From contig DKND01000070.1 of NCBI GenBank assembly GCA_002470605.1, positions 52,172 to 88,014 on the forward strand: DNA of 35,843 nucleotides, read 5' to 3'. The stretch is from Opitutia bacterium UBA7397. Its GTDB lineage: Bacteria > Verrucomicrobiota > Verrucomicrobiia > Opitutales > UBA953. Positions 16,535 to 26,100 of the stretch are shown in pieces. The stretch's first letter is position 1, and each line of letters opens with the position of its first letter. A program made the translations under genes and the position numbers. The notes beneath the pieces were generated by a model, which had not been told where the DNA came from, made no database searches, and saw only the letters and a list, made by a program, of their open reading frames with translations.

Positions 16535-17437
16535 TTAAAATCTAGCGCCGACGCGGACTCCTGTCCCCATACTGGCCCCAGGCTGAAACGCACCCATCGC
16601 TTCACCGTCATGCTTAAATGAGTGTCGCGCAAAAGGAACCCATTCGGCGCTCGCACGAACAAACCACGTGCCGGAGGATTCTAAAAACTGGGTGAAACCG
16701 ACCCGCAGGGGCACTTCACCAATGGCCACGGCCCGTGCTCCATAGGTAGGACTATCCTGTAATTTAAAAGTGAGCGTCTCATACGCCACGGTAAAATCTA
16801 CCGTCGAAGCGTGGCTTTCGTTAAGGAATGCCCGGACAATGATGCCGTTCTGTAATCCGGTGGTACGGATTTCAACTTCGGCAAAATTACATGGGCGCCA
16901 AACCGCTTTGATGTAGGGGATAGCCAGCACCGAGGCCTCGAAGCGATCTTCCAACATGACGCCCAAGGCCACGTCGGTCTCAGCATCGGGGCGCCACCGA
17001 GCGGCCCCGCCCAAGCCCCAACGCTTACCTTCGGAAAGACTGATTTTATCTTCGGCGGAGCATTCCAAGGCGTAGATTAATTGGACGCCATATTTTGAAC
17101 TCCAATCCCACTGCTTAAAGCCGGTCACCATCACGTCCGTCGTTGCACCGTAGGATTGGTCGGTCCCGGCAATGGATCCCGTAAACTTATTCTTATAGTT
17201 ATAAAACTCGAAATCCACGGCCTGCATCGGAGTCTGCCAGATGACTTCCGCACCCGTGCGGGATCGGCCATATTCTCCGGCGACGGCGCCGGAGTGGCTG
17301 ACGCTGTCGGACTCACGGCTTTGCCAATCTAAAATAGCTAACCACGGCTTAGCTGGGGCGGCAACTTCTGCTCCAAGTTGAGCCCAAACAATTGTAGAAA
17401 GTAAGGCAATATGCTTAACTTTAAGCAGGCTGTTCAT
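16535..17437 (-). CDS. Outer-membrane beta-barrel protein (DUF6268-like)
   Basis: 300 residues. The signal peptide spans MNSLLKVKHIALLSTIVWAQLG, cleaved near AEVAAPA. The rest alternates short amphipathic strands and turns, with aromatic residues at strand ends (FEFYNYKNKF, GVQLIYALE, WGLGGAARWRP), and finishes in GVRVGARF; a C-terminal Phe is a usual signal for outer-membrane insertion. It resembles the DUF6268 barrel family common in Verrucomicrobia, though I hold that family name loosely. Transported molecule unknown. Divergent from the first ammonium transporter gene (95 bases apart). Confidence 0.7.
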   Translation of the reverse strand: MNSLLKVKHIALLSTIVWAQLGAEVAAPAKPWLAILDWQSRESDSVSHSGAVAGEYGRSRTGAEVIWQTPMQAVDFEFYNYKNKFTGSIAGTDQSYGATTDVMVTGFKQWDWSSKYGVQLIYALECSAEDKISLSEGKRWGLGGAARWRPDAETDVALGVMLEDRFEASVLAIPYIKAVWRPCNFAEVEIRTTGLQNGIIVRAFLNESHASTVDFTVAYETLTFKLQDSPTYGARAVAIGEVPLRVGFTQFLESSGTWFVRASAEWVPFARHSFKHDGEAMGAFQPGASMGTGVRVGARF

Positions 17438-17502
17438 AGGTTACTTTTATTTACTCTCATAAACCTTAGGAGGCAAGCGAGGAGCGAGGTCTGTCTTTAA
17501 AA

Positions 17503-17518
17503 TGGCACACTAAGTGCT
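17503..17518 (+). promoter_or_regulatory. Sigma-54 promoter of the first amt gene
   Basis: TGGCACACTAAGTGCT: GG at 17504-17505 and GC at 17516-17517 are exactly 10 bases apart, the fixed spacing of -24/-12 promoters. The -24 half is perfect (TGGCAC); the -12 half is GTGC rather than TTGC. The predicted start of transcription is about 17529, 4 bases before the ATG. Confidence 0.75.
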
Positions 17519-17532
17519 TAATAAAAAGCATC

Positions 17533-18810
17533 ATGCTTATTTTTGTTAATTCCCTACCCACCGCCGGCGATAATGCCTGGGTTCTGATGAGTGCCGCCTT
17601 GGTCCTGATGATGTGCATTCCCGGGCTATTTCTTTTTTACGGAGGCTTAGTTCGCAGCCGAAACGTCTTATCGATTGCCGCCCAATGTATCGCCCTAACC
17701 GCGATGGGTATCCTCATGTGGTGGGCCTTTGGCTACAGCCTGGTTTTCGGCAAATCCCTCCAAGGATCTTGGCTGGGTCACTTGTTCGGCGGCCTCGAAC
17801 ACCTGGGCCTCACCGGTATCGGGGCGGACGCCAGCGCCTATGAGGGCCGGATCTCTTCGGGGACGTTCGCTCTTTTCCAAGCCATGTTCGCGGCGATTAC
17901 CCCGGCACTTATTATCGGTGCCGTGGCTGAACGCATGAAGTTTTCCGCTGTGCTCTTTTTTTCCGCCGTCTGGACCTTACTTGTTTACTACCCCGTGGCG
18001 CATGCCGTCTGGGGTGTGACCGGAGATTTTGCAGGCTTAGCCAATCCAACCGCCTCATTAAAGGCCGCTGACTTTGCCGGCGGAATCGTGGTCCACATGA
18101 CATCGGGCTGGTCAGCCCTCATTCTTTGCATCCTGGTCGGACCAAGAATTGGCTTCGGCAAACGTGCGATGCCACCGCACAGTATGGTGCTTTGCGTGCT
18201 GGGCACCGGATTACTTTGGGCTGGCTGGTATGGATTTAATGCCGGCTCGGCGCTCGCGGCTGACGGCATCGCCGTCCAAGCCTTCATGACCACCACGCTG
18301 GCGGCCGCGGCGGCCACGTTCTCGTGGGCCATCATTGAGAAGCTCCATCGCGGCAAACCTTCGGTACTCGGGTTATGTTCGGGTGCGATTGCGGGACTGG
18401 CGACGATCACCAATGCGGCGGGCTTCGTTTCGGGTGGTTCCGCCGTATTCATCGGCCTCATGGCTGGTGCTATTTCTTATTGGGCCTGCTCGGTTCTTAA
18501 ACGTAAATTCGGGTACGATGACGCCCTGGATACCTTTGGCGTTCATGGTATCGGTGGGACGACTGGCGCACTGGCGACAGCCTTCTTAATGAGTGCGGCC
18601 GCTAATCCGGCTGGGGGCGCTCTCATTTCGCAGGGTTTAATCAAAGGCCAAATGATCGCCATCCTCCTCTGCATCGTCTTCTCGCTCGGGGCCACTTGGG
18701 CTATCGCGAAATTAGTCGAGAAAACCATCGGCCTCCGCCCTACGGAAGAAGAAGAAGCCCAAGGGCTCGATATTGCGGATCACGGTGAAGAGGGGTATAC
18801 GCAGAACTGA
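17533..18810 (+). CDS. amt: Ammonium transporter
   Basis: 425 residues, the Amt/MEP/Rh length, with 11 predicted membrane helices. The GLFLFYGGLVR motif near residue 35, the pore histidines in YPVAHAVWG and DTFGVHGIGG, and YGFNAGSALAADG are canonical. The cytoplasmic tail GLRPTEEEEAQGLDIADHGEEGY is the form that binds PII proteins, so GlnK-type control is expected although no PII gene is present here. No cleavable signal is obvious; the first residues (MLIFVNSLPTAGDNAW) lead directly to helix 1. A sigma-54 promoter lies directly upstream, arguing for induction under nitrogen limitation. Confidence 0.95.
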   Translation: MLIFVNSLPTAGDNAWVLMSAALVLMMCIPGLFLFYGGLVRSRNVLSIAAQCIALTAMGILMWWAFGYSLVFGKSLQGSWLGHLFGGLEHLGLTGIGADASAYEGRISSGTFALFQAMFAAITPALIIGAVAERMKFSAVLFFSAVWTLLVYYPVAHAVWGVTGDFAGLANPTASLKAADFAGGIVVHMTSGWSALILCILVGPRIGFGKRAMPPHSMVLCVLGTGLLWAGWYGFNAGSALAADGIAVQAFMTTTLAAAAATFSWAIIEKLHRGKPSVLGLCSGAIAGLATITNAAGFVSGGSAVFIGLMAGAISYWACSVLKRKFGYDDALDTFGVHGIGGTTGALATAFLMSAAANPAGGALISQGLIKGQMIAILLCIVFSLGATWAIAKLVEKTIGLRPTEEEEAQGLDIADHGEEGYTQN

Positions 18811-18833
18811 GCCCTAAATTCCTGCCCAAAAGG

Positions 18834-18853
18834 CGGTCTTTCGATCGAGACCG
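18834..18853. promoter_or_regulatory. Inverted repeat upstream of the second amt promoter
   Basis: CGGTCT (18834-18839) and AGACCG (18848-18853) form a perfect 6-bp dyad around 8 bases, about 90-105 bases before the -24 element. That is a normal distance for an enhancer-binding-protein site, but it does not match the NtrC consensus. It could also be a weak hairpin ending the first amt transcript, though no T run follows. Confidence 0.35.
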
Positions 18854-18940
18854 ACCAATTTGCCTGAAATAAAGCAGGCCACGTGAAGCCCTGCGTCTTA
18901 TTTTCAGCACAATTTGGGGTTCAGGCATAAGGCGGGGGCT

Positions 18941-18956
18941 TGGCACGGGGCTTGCG
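18941..18956 (+). promoter_or_regulatory. Sigma-54 promoter of the second amt gene
   Basis: TGGCACGGGGCTTGCG matches the -24/-12 consensus at every conserved base: GG at 18942-18943 and GC at 18954-18955, 10 bases apart. Predicted transcription start about 18967, 4 bases before the ATG at 18971. It also rules against translation starting at the upstream in-frame codon 18914. Confidence 0.85.
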
Positions 18957-18970
18957 ATAAGCGAATCGCC

Positions 18971-20518
18971 ATGAACTCCCTGTTACGAACGCTCACCATC
19001 CTCGCTCTGGCGGCAGTACCAATGCTGTCGTCCGCGCAGACCACCCCCGCTCCTGCGCCCGCTCCCGCGGCCGCCGCCGAAGCAGCCAAGACTCCTCCCC
19101 CAGCTCCATCGCTTGAACAGCGCATTGCTGGCCTCGAAGCCTATCTAGGCAACGGAGATCCTACCGCTTCGCTGTTGGTTGGCCCAAAGGATAAAGACGG
19201 AAAGCCAACCATTCCGGCCGGGCTGACGACGCCGGCGGTCGGCACCTCAGGTCCTGGTCATAATGCTTTCATGATGGTGAGCGCCGCCTTGGTGCTCTTC
19301 ATGACACTCCCAGGATTGTTCCTCTTCTACGGCGGCCTGGTCCGCTCGAAGAACGTCCTGTCCGTCGTCGCCCAATGCTTCGGCTTAGCTGGCCTCGTCA
19401 CCATCCTCTGGTGGGCCGTTGGCTACTCCTTGGTCTTCGGTAAGAGCTTCGCCGGCACGCCGCTCGGACATATCTTCGGCGGCAGCGAATTCTTCTTCCT
19501 CAAGGATGTGACCTCGGCGCCCAATACCGATTACGCCTACTGGCTGTCGCAGAATGTCTTCTCGATGTACCAGCTGATGTTCGCAATCATCACCCCAGCT
19601 CTTATCGTGGGTGCCATCGCTGAACGCATGAAGTTCTCCGCCGTGATGCTCTTCATGCTGGGCTGGATGTTTATCGTCTACTTCCCGATGGCCCACGCCA
19701 TCTGGGGTATCTCCGGAGACATGAACGGCGTCTGGAATGCAGGTGCGCCCATTAAGGCCATCGACTTCGCTGGCGGTACCGTCGTCCACATGACCTCAGG
19801 TTGGTCCGCGCTCCTGCTCTGTATCATCCTGGGCCCACGCCTTGGCTTCGGCAAGAAGAGCATGGCCCCTCACAGCATGGTGCTCTGCGCAGTTGGTACC
19901 GGTATGCTCTGGGTTGGCTGGTACGGATTTAACGCTGGCTCGGCGCTCGCTGCCGATGGTGTCGCCGCTCAGGCCTTCATGACGACCACGCTCGCCGCTG
20001 CCGTCGCCGCTGCCACCTGGGCTGGTCTCGAATGGATCTTACGGAAGCACGCCAGTATCTTAGGCCTCTGCTCGGGTGCCGTCGCAGGTCTGGTCGTCAT
20101 TACTCCTGCCGCCGGCTTCGTGTCAGCTAACGGTGCTGTCCTGATCGGTGTGCTCGCCGGCGTAGTGCCCTTCCTCGCCGTGGTTTATCTCAAATCCAAG
20201 CTGGGTTACGATGACGCGCTCGACACCTTCGGCGTCCATGCCGTCGGTGGTACCTTAGGGGCAATCATGACCGGTGTGCTCGCCACGGCAGATGCTAACG
20301 CTAACCTGAACACGAACCTCAAGGACGTAGTAGGTAAGACCCTCCTGACCGAACAGTTCAAGGCAATCGGCATAACCTTAGTCCTCTCGCTGGCGGCCAC
20401 GCTTGTCCTAGCATACTTGGTAAAAGCTCTGATCGGTCTGCGCCCAACTGAAGAAGACGAGTCGCGCGGTCTGGATATCTCTGATCACGGCGAAGAAGGC
20501 TACAGCCACAACTCGTAA
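18971..20518 (+). CDS. amt: Ammonium transporter with N-terminal periplasmic extension
   Basis: 515 residues from ATG 18971. This start gives a signal peptide (MNSLLRTLTILALAAVPMLSSAQ) and leaves the sigma-54 promoter outside the gene; the frame itself is open back to 18914. After the signal comes a Pro/Ala spacer (PAPAPAPAAAAEA), a short coiled segment (LEQRIAGLEAYLGNGD) and about 30 polar residues, then the Amt core: FYGGLVR, FPMAHAIWG, YGFNAGSALAADG, DTFGVHAVGG. The tail GLRPTEEDESRGLDISDHGEEGY keeps the PII-binding pattern. It is closely similar to the first transporter through the core, so the pair is probably an old duplication. The extension is the main difference. Confidence 0.95.
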   Translation: MNSLLRTLTILALAAVPMLSSAQTTPAPAPAPAAAAEAAKTPPPAPSLEQRIAGLEAYLGNGDPTASLLVGPKDKDGKPTIPAGLTTPAVGTSGPGHNAFMMVSAALVLFMTLPGLFLFYGGLVRSKNVLSVVAQCFGLAGLVTILWWAVGYSLVFGKSFAGTPLGHIFGGSEFFFLKDVTSAPNTDYAYWLSQNVFSMYQLMFAIITPALIVGAIAERMKFSAVMLFMLGWMFIVYFPMAHAIWGISGDMNGVWNAGAPIKAIDFAGGTVVHMTSGWSALLLCIILGPRLGFGKKSMAPHSMVLCAVGTGMLWVGWYGFNAGSALAADGVAAQAFMTTTLAAAVAAATWAGLEWILRKHASILGLCSGAVAGLVVITPAAGFVSANGAVLIGVLAGVVPFLAVVYLKSKLGYDDALDTFGVHAVGGTLGAIMTGVLATADANANLNTNLKDVVGKTLLTEQFKAIGITLVLSLAATLVLAYLVKALIGLRPTEEDESRGLDISDHGEEGYSHNS

Positions 20519-20542
20519 GCCTTAGCCCTAAATAAAAGGCTC

Positions 20543-20573
20543 ACAGGCCGCCCGAAACCGGGCGGCCTGTTTC
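20543..20573 (+). terminator. Terminator after the second amt gene
   Basis: ACAGGCCGCCCG (20543-20554) pairs perfectly with CGGGCGGCCTGT (20559-20570), followed by TTTCATTT. A second imperfect hairpin, GGGCACC/GGTGGCCC, lies at 20581-20599. Confidence 0.85.
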
Positions 20574-20605
20574 ATTTAGAGGGCACCACCCGGTGGCCCA
20601 AAAGC

Positions 20606-20656
20606 TGACACTAGTCTAAAATATCAATAATTGTTGCCAATTATAGAATACTGACA
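20606..20656 (+). promoter_or_regulatory. Candidate operator region of the MerR-like gene
   Basis: A dyad, CAATAATTG-TTGC-CAATTATAG (20625-20646, 8 of 9 pairs), is flanked by two copies of CTGACAC (20605-20611 and 20651-20657). The area is AT-rich and ends just before the gene. Which hexamers are the -35 and -10 is not clear to me. Confidence 0.4.
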
Positions 20657-20661
20657 CCCTA

Positions 20662-21516
20662 ATGTCTGTAATATTGCCCGCCATGATGAAAATCTCCGCC
20701 CGCCTGAATGACGACGACTTCCTCGGGACTGCCGAAGATCTTGCGCATTTCGTGTCCGATAAGTTATCCGAACTCGGCTTCGGGGACCGGCACAAAACTA
20801 CTGAACGCCTGGTCCGTTTCTATACCTACGAGAATCTTCTCTCCCGACCCGAACGGGCCTCGGATGACAGACGAAAGGCAAACTTCGGCCAACTCCAGGT
20901 CCGACAACTTCTTTTGGCCCGCCTTTTATCCGAACGCGGCTGGGATCTGGATCGTATCCGCAACCTTCTCAAGGATAACGCTAAAGTCGAAGCGCTCAAC
21001 GACCTCATCGATGAATTAGCCATACCCACCGAGGCTGAAAAGCTTTTCTTCCGGACGCGAAGCAACTCCCCCGATGCTAACCAAGATGCCATGAATCTTT
21101 CCGAGCCGAGCGATTTCCGCATCCTAGGTCAGTCAAGAAATAGTAGCCCAGTTCGCAGCGCGAGCGCCCCTTCTCCTCGCTATTCATCAAGTCCCCGCAA
21201 TCAGTCCGAATTAATCAGCCAGATAAGCCGCCTCTCCGAATCATCCAGCCCGGCCTCGACCTTCAAGATCCTCGTCAAAAAGCAGCTTATCCGCGATGAT
21301 ATCAGCCAAGAGGCCAAAGACTTTTATCGGCAGTTAATGAGTTTCAATCCGACCTCTAAAGGCGACGAACCTAAGCGCGAGCGCTGGACGCGTCTCCGCC
21401 TGGCACACTGGTGCGAAGCCCATCTTCACATCGATGGCGGAGTCCGACCCACTGTTAATGATATTGATGAAATCGTGAAGAGTTTCCGTAAGTCATTAAT
21501 AGAAAATTATATATGA
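20662..21516 (+). CDS. MerR-like DNA-binding protein
   Basis: 284 residues, or 277 if ATG 20683 is used; neither start has a clear ribosome-binding site. Residues about 40-110 follow the MerR winged-helix pattern: TERLVRFYTYENLLSRPER (helix-turn-helix and the tyrosine-rich turn), then GQLQVRQLLLARLLSERGWDLDRIRNLL. A Ser/Pro/Arg-rich linker (about 130-195) leads to a C-terminal domain of about 85 residues (FKILVKKQLIRDDISQEAKDFY, ERWTRLRLAHWCEAHLHIDGG) that I do not recognise and that could be an effector or oligomerisation unit. It sits about 100 bases before the VWA gene in the same direction, with related TGACA motifs ahead of both genes. Inferred role: regulator of itself and the VWA protein. 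Confidence 0.7.
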   Translation: MSVILPAMMKISARLNDDDFLGTAEDLAHFVSDKLSELGFGDRHKTTERLVRFYTYENLLSRPERASDDRRKANFGQLQVRQLLLARLLSERGWDLDRIRNLLKDNAKVEALNDLIDELAIPTEAEKLFFRTRSNSPDANQDAMNLSEPSDFRILGQSRNSSPVRSASAPSPRYSSSPRNQSELISQISRLSESSSPASTFKILVKKQLIRDDISQEAKDFYRQLMSFNPTSKGDEPKRERWTRLRLAHWCEAHLHIDGGVRPTVNDIDEIVKSFRKSLIENYI

Positions 21517-21521
21517 GATTA

Positions 21522-21576
21522 TGACAGTTGCTTATTGGTGTTAATATTAAGTAAGATACTTTGTCGGTGTTGACAG
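21522..21576 (+). promoter_or_regulatory. Intergenic motif pair before the VWA gene
   Basis: TGACAGTT occurs twice (21522-21529 and 21571-21578), framing the palindrome TTAATATTAA (21541-21550). The second copy is part of TTGACA (21570-21575), a consensus -35, but no good -10 lies 17 bases on. It may be the binding region of the MerR-like protein. Confidence 0.3.
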
Positions 21577-21615
21577 TTAACGAGGTTGAGGCATGATGAG
21601 AGGTTCATCCTCACC

Positions 21616-23025
21616 ATGAGCCAACCCACCATCGAAATCCTGCCCCTTAAAATGGGCTTCCTCCGAGCTGCCTCCGAGCCGCTCCACGTCCTCGTCCGCC
21701 TCGTTGCTCCCGCCCAGCCAACCGAGCTCACTGCCACCCCCCGGGCTCCTCTTGATCTTGCGATCGTAATCGACCGCTCGGGCTCCATGAATGGCCAACC
21801 CCTGAAGGCAGCCATCGAGAGTGCGGTGCGCATCGTCCAAGGCCTGCGCGCAGATGATCGGATTTCCATCGTCACTTTTGATACCGAAATCGATGTCGTG
21901 CAGGCGCTGTCGGTGGTCACGGATCGGGCTGAGCTTGAACGACGTCTGCGTTCAATTGTGTCCGGCGGCTCCACCGCGCTCTTTGCCGGCTGGGAAGAAG
22001 GCGTTAAGCAGCTTGCTCCTTTCGTGAAGAAGGAACGCATCGCTCGCGTCATCCTGCTTAGCGACGGCCAAGCGAACCACGGACTACTTGATGAGTCAGA
22101 AATCTTCTCCCATGTGACCAAAGCCGCCGGTGCTGGCATCACGACCTCGACCATCGGCTTGGGCCACGGGTTCAACGAATCGCTCATGGTCGGGATGGCT
22201 AAAGCCGGCGAAGGTGCCTCGAACTTCGGCCAAACCGCCGACGACCTTGATGAAGCCTTTGAAGAGCAATTCGCGATTCTCTCCCATGCTTTCCTGCGTC
22301 AGGTCAAGGTCAGCGTGCAGGGCGGAAGCGACGTTCAAGTCCGTCTGGTCGGCGAAATCCTGGAAGAAGGCCTCACCCGTTCGCGCAAACTCGGGACGCT
22401 GCCCTGGGGCTCTGCCTTGGCCGCCGTGGTCGAAGTCAAAATCGGCCCGAACGCCAAAGCTGACTCGATCTTCGCCGTCAATTTCCAAGCCCTAACCAAG
22501 GAAGGTGAAGTCGTCAAGTTTGGCCCCCAAGTACTCGGCCTGCCTGAAGTAGATCTTGCTGCATTCTCCATCCTTCCAGCTGACGTCAATGTTGCGGCCG
22601 CCGTCTCCGAAGCGGTCATCGCCGAGAAACTCGAAGCAATCGAAGCTCGTGCCCGGGCCGGCGACATCAAAGCAGCCAAAGCGCTACTTGATGAAATCCT
22701 GACTCGGACCGACCTGACGGCTTGGGCCAAACAGAAAGTCGAATATCTCCGACAACTTCTCGAAGATGATGCCGTCATGTTCCTGAAAGAGTCGCGTTAC
22801 GGCCGGACCCGCATGAGCCGAAGCATCAAAGCCCAACTCATGAGCAATTATTCAGCAAGCGCCGATGACCTATTGGATTCTCTTCAAGGCTCAAAGGAAG
22901 CGAGCTATGTGGCCAAGAAGACCGCGGATGGCCGGAACTCCCGTCGCCAAGCCCCTGGCACCCCTCCGCCAACGAACCCGGGAGCAACCGGCACCCCCAC
23001 TCCTCCGACCCCGCCTCAGGCTTAA
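21616..23025 (+). CDS. VWA domain-containing protein
   Basis: 469 residues from ATG 21616 (MSQPTIEI); the frame is open from a TTG at 21586, but the added residues look like leader. A von Willebrand A domain fills about residues 45-235 with a complete MIDAS metal site: Asp53-Ser55-Ser57 in DRSGS, Thr120 in GGST, Asp150 in LLSDG. A beta domain (about 240-330) and a helical region (AAKALLDEILTRTDLTAWAKQKVEYL) follow, then a disordered Pro/Thr tail (TPPPTNPG...). No signal peptide, so cytosolic. Members of this type often work with AAA ATPases or bind partners through the metal site; none is adjacent. A terminator follows. Confidence 0.85.
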   Translation: MSQPTIEILPLKMGFLRAASEPLHVLVRLVAPAQPTELTATPRAPLDLAIVIDRSGSMNGQPLKAAIESAVRIVQGLRADDRISIVTFDTEIDVVQALSVVTDRAELERRLRSIVSGGSTALFAGWEEGVKQLAPFVKKERIARVILLSDGQANHGLLDESEIFSHVTKAAGAGITTSTIGLGHGFNESLMVGMAKAGEGASNFGQTADDLDEAFEEQFAILSHAFLRQVKVSVQGGSDVQVRLVGEILEEGLTRSRKLGTLPWGSALAAVVEVKIGPNAKADSIFAVNFQALTKEGEVVKFGPQVLGLPEVDLAAFSILPADVNVAAAVSEAVIAEKLEAIEARARAGDIKAAKALLDEILTRTDLTAWAKQKVEYLRQLLEDDAVMFLKESRYGRTRMSRSIKAQLMSNYSASADDLLDSLQGSKEASYVAKKTADGRNSRRQAPGTPPPTNPGATGTPTPPTPPQA

Positions 23026-23048
23026 GAGAGATCGAAGCACGGCGAACC

Positions 23049-23081
23049 AGCCCGACGGAAGCAATTCCGCCGGGCTTTTTG
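23049..23081 (+). terminator. Terminator of the MerR/VWA unit
   Basis: AGCCCGACGGAA (23049-23060) pairs with TTCCGCCGGGCT (23065-23076) with one A-C mismatch, followed by TTTTTG. Confidence 0.88.
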
Positions 23082-23123
23082 TTGCCCGGTTAAAACGGGG
23101 GAGTCATTCTGCCCGCCTGCCCT

Positions 23124-26100
23124 ATGCCCCGCGCCCTTCGCCTCACCCTCTGGACGGTTAGCGTCCTTGTCGTCCTTATCGGCGCCGCGGTTCTTTGGAT
23201 TGATTCTCAGCTCCGCCCCGAACCCCTCGGCCTTCGCGTCAAAGAACTTTTGGCCAAAGCGAAAATCGAGGGCGGAATCACCAAAGTCGAAGCCTCGTTG
23301 GATGGTACTTTCTCCGCCGACGGTATTAATCTCACGCTTGAAGATGGTACCAAAATCAAAGCCGCGAGCATCAAAGGAGAGGCCGCACTCTTTTCCATCC
23401 TCACTGGTACTTATGCGCTGAATAACTTTGAAGCCAAGGGTTTGGATATTTCGTTAAGCGCTCCTTCCAAATCTTCGGCCAAAAATCCAGCGCCGAAGAC
23501 GCCGACGACTAAACCCACGCTTCCCAGATTCGCCCTCGGGCCCTACTCCGCCTCGGGCAAGGTAACGCTCGTCGATGGTACCTTGATTCGCTTCAGCCTG
23601 CAGGGAGACGAATTTAATTCCTCCAAGAGCGTTGATCTCCGTATCGGTGTCGCCTGGCCGGGGTTCCTGATTGGCTCAACCCTCACGGACCCTCGTGGTG
23701 AGATTACCTTGAAAGCCGACTTCCGTCGACCGCTCGGCGCGGCTGGACTGACACCTGAAAATCTTGCTGCTGACATCAACCGATGCGAGCTGCGCTTAGC
23801 CGCAAAAGATGCCAGTGCGATTTCCGCCGGCAGCATAGAGTTTCAGTTGTCCGGAGCCTACCGCGAACAAACCCATATACTGGAGTTTACCGGTGACATC
23901 CGAGATTCCGGCGGACGCAATGCGGTGAACTTCAAAGGTTCCGACAGCGCCGGTAAGATTACCGTCTCGGCCCAACTCGACCTTGATCCGAAGCGCTTCG
24001 GCATTCTTAGCGCCAGCCTGCCCGACTGCCGCCTGACCGGCAAAATCGACGCGACCACCGGTAACGCGCAATGGGGAGGAAAAGCCGACTTGAAGGCGGT
24101 TTTCCCAGACCTGAATCGATGGTCTAAATCCATCCCAAAAAATACACGCTCCGAGTGGGAGTTAAAAGCAGCCGCGCAAAGTTCGCCCGAAGGCTTCGTC
24201 GTCGAACAACTTTCGCTCAGCGGACACGGCATCTTGGTTTCCATTCCTCAAACCCTCCGCTGGAAAGGTGGCTTACTTCCTGAGGAATCCGCCGGCGCCT
24301 CCCTTCGCCTTGCGGCGCAAGACGCCGACCTTGTCGCCCTCACGCCATTCCTCGCCCTCGGAGGCCTTGCCGCCACGGAAGGGAAATGGACTGGCGAAGC
24401 TGAAATTTCTTTCAATAAAGGGCAACCTGAAGTCGCCAGCATCCGGCCCCACTCCATCAAAGGCCTGACGATTGAGAAAGCCGGCAAATTACTAGTCCGG
24501 CAGATCGACGCTGAGTTCCCGCTCAAATCCGAGAACGGCGCCCTACTGCTCGCACCAATCAACATCGGCTCAGCCGCGGGTAACATCGCCTCGGGCGACG
24601 TGACTTTTACTCCAGGGAAAGACGGCGCGTGGTCCGTCAACGGCCATCTCAACGTCGGTATCGCTGAACTTGCCGCCCAACCTGGGTGGGAAGATCTACC
24701 ACTCGAAAAACTTCGCGGTATCCGCATCGACACCCATGCCGCCGTGAATTGTGCCGCAGGAAAAAGTCCCGTCGTCAGCTCAGCTGATTCCATCATTTCT
24801 CGCCAAGGCACTCGGCTTCTCTCGCTCAAACTCCGTCAGCCGTATCCCGTGGGTGGCCCACGGCCATCAGGGGTACTCGTCGAGGCTAATGCAGCCAATC
24901 TGCCCCTCGAATCGGTCGCTGCGTTGGTTCCCGGACTAAAATTAACCGGCAACCTCAATCGCGCGGATCTCGTCGCAGGCTTCAAGACCGAAGGGTTCTT
25001 TGTCCGCACGGAAGGCGCACCCATGGCCTTTGCCGAGACGTCCGTGACTTGGGCCGATAAGACATGGGTCAAGCAATGCGACCTTAACGCCAGCCTCGAC
25101 CTGCTCATCGGCGATAAGACTACCGTGTTAAGCTTCAACCAGGCCGAACTAAAGAATCGTGAACGTCTTATCGCGAGCGGCAACATCACGCTGGGCTTCG
25201 GCGGTGCGCCCACGACTTTGAAACTACACGGTAACCTTGGCGCACTGGCCGAACAGCCCTTCGCCGGCCCGCTTAGCATGATCGCGACGGGGGAATATAC
25301 GGCATCGGCCGAACGGAGCGCGGGCGGAGAAATCGCCCTCGCCCTCGACGTCAACGATGTGACCATCAAGCAAAATGAGAGTCAAATCAAGCTAGCCCGC
25401 GTGCGTGGCAAATACGCTCCGACCGCACATGGCCTGACCGCTTCGGGTCAATTCAGCATGCTTTCTAAAAACCAGACCCTCGGAAAGTTTACCTTGGTCC
25501 AAACTGCCACGGGAGCGAAGACCGACTGGGATGCGAACGTGACCATCGAAAGCGTCGCCGTGGATGACTTCGTCTCACTGATGCCAAAATCAACCGACGA
25601 ACCCGTTCCGAAGGTAACCCTGAAACCTAAACCCGACCTCAGCCCTTTCTGGCATAACCAAACCGGTCAACTCCATCTTACGATCGGCCAAGCCAGCGCC
25701 TTCGGGATCGTCGCGGAGAAAATCATCCTGCAAGCCGAGGGAGACGAAAAATCCCTCCGCCTCCTGAGCCTCAAAGGCAAACTGGCCGAAGGGAATTTGG
25801 AGGGTCTCGGCACGCTCACCTTCCAGCCCACCACGAGCAACGGACCTTACGTGCTCGATTGTAAGTTAGGTATTAAGCAGCTTGAGCTCGGCGGACTCGC
25901 CAAAGCGTTCCCCGTCATCAAAGAATACGTCCAAGGCAAAGCCGACGCCGACCTTCACGCTGTGAGCATCGCCGGCACGGCGGGAGAGCTCCCGTCCAAA
26001 CTCCAACTGGATGCCATCGTCAGCTCCCGGGGCGGTCGGCTCCAGGCCTTTGGCGGCCGCACCGGCGGTACCGCTTTAATGGCGGACAAAGCTGGGCAGA

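Noticed and set aside
18914..18970. Upstream start for the second ammonium transporter
   Set aside because: It would place the sigma-54 promoter inside the gene and bury the signal peptide; ATG 18971 is preferred.
21586..21615. TTG start for the VWA protein
   Set aside because: The extra ten residues are unlike the family start; ATG 21616 gives a clean MSQPTIEI beginning.
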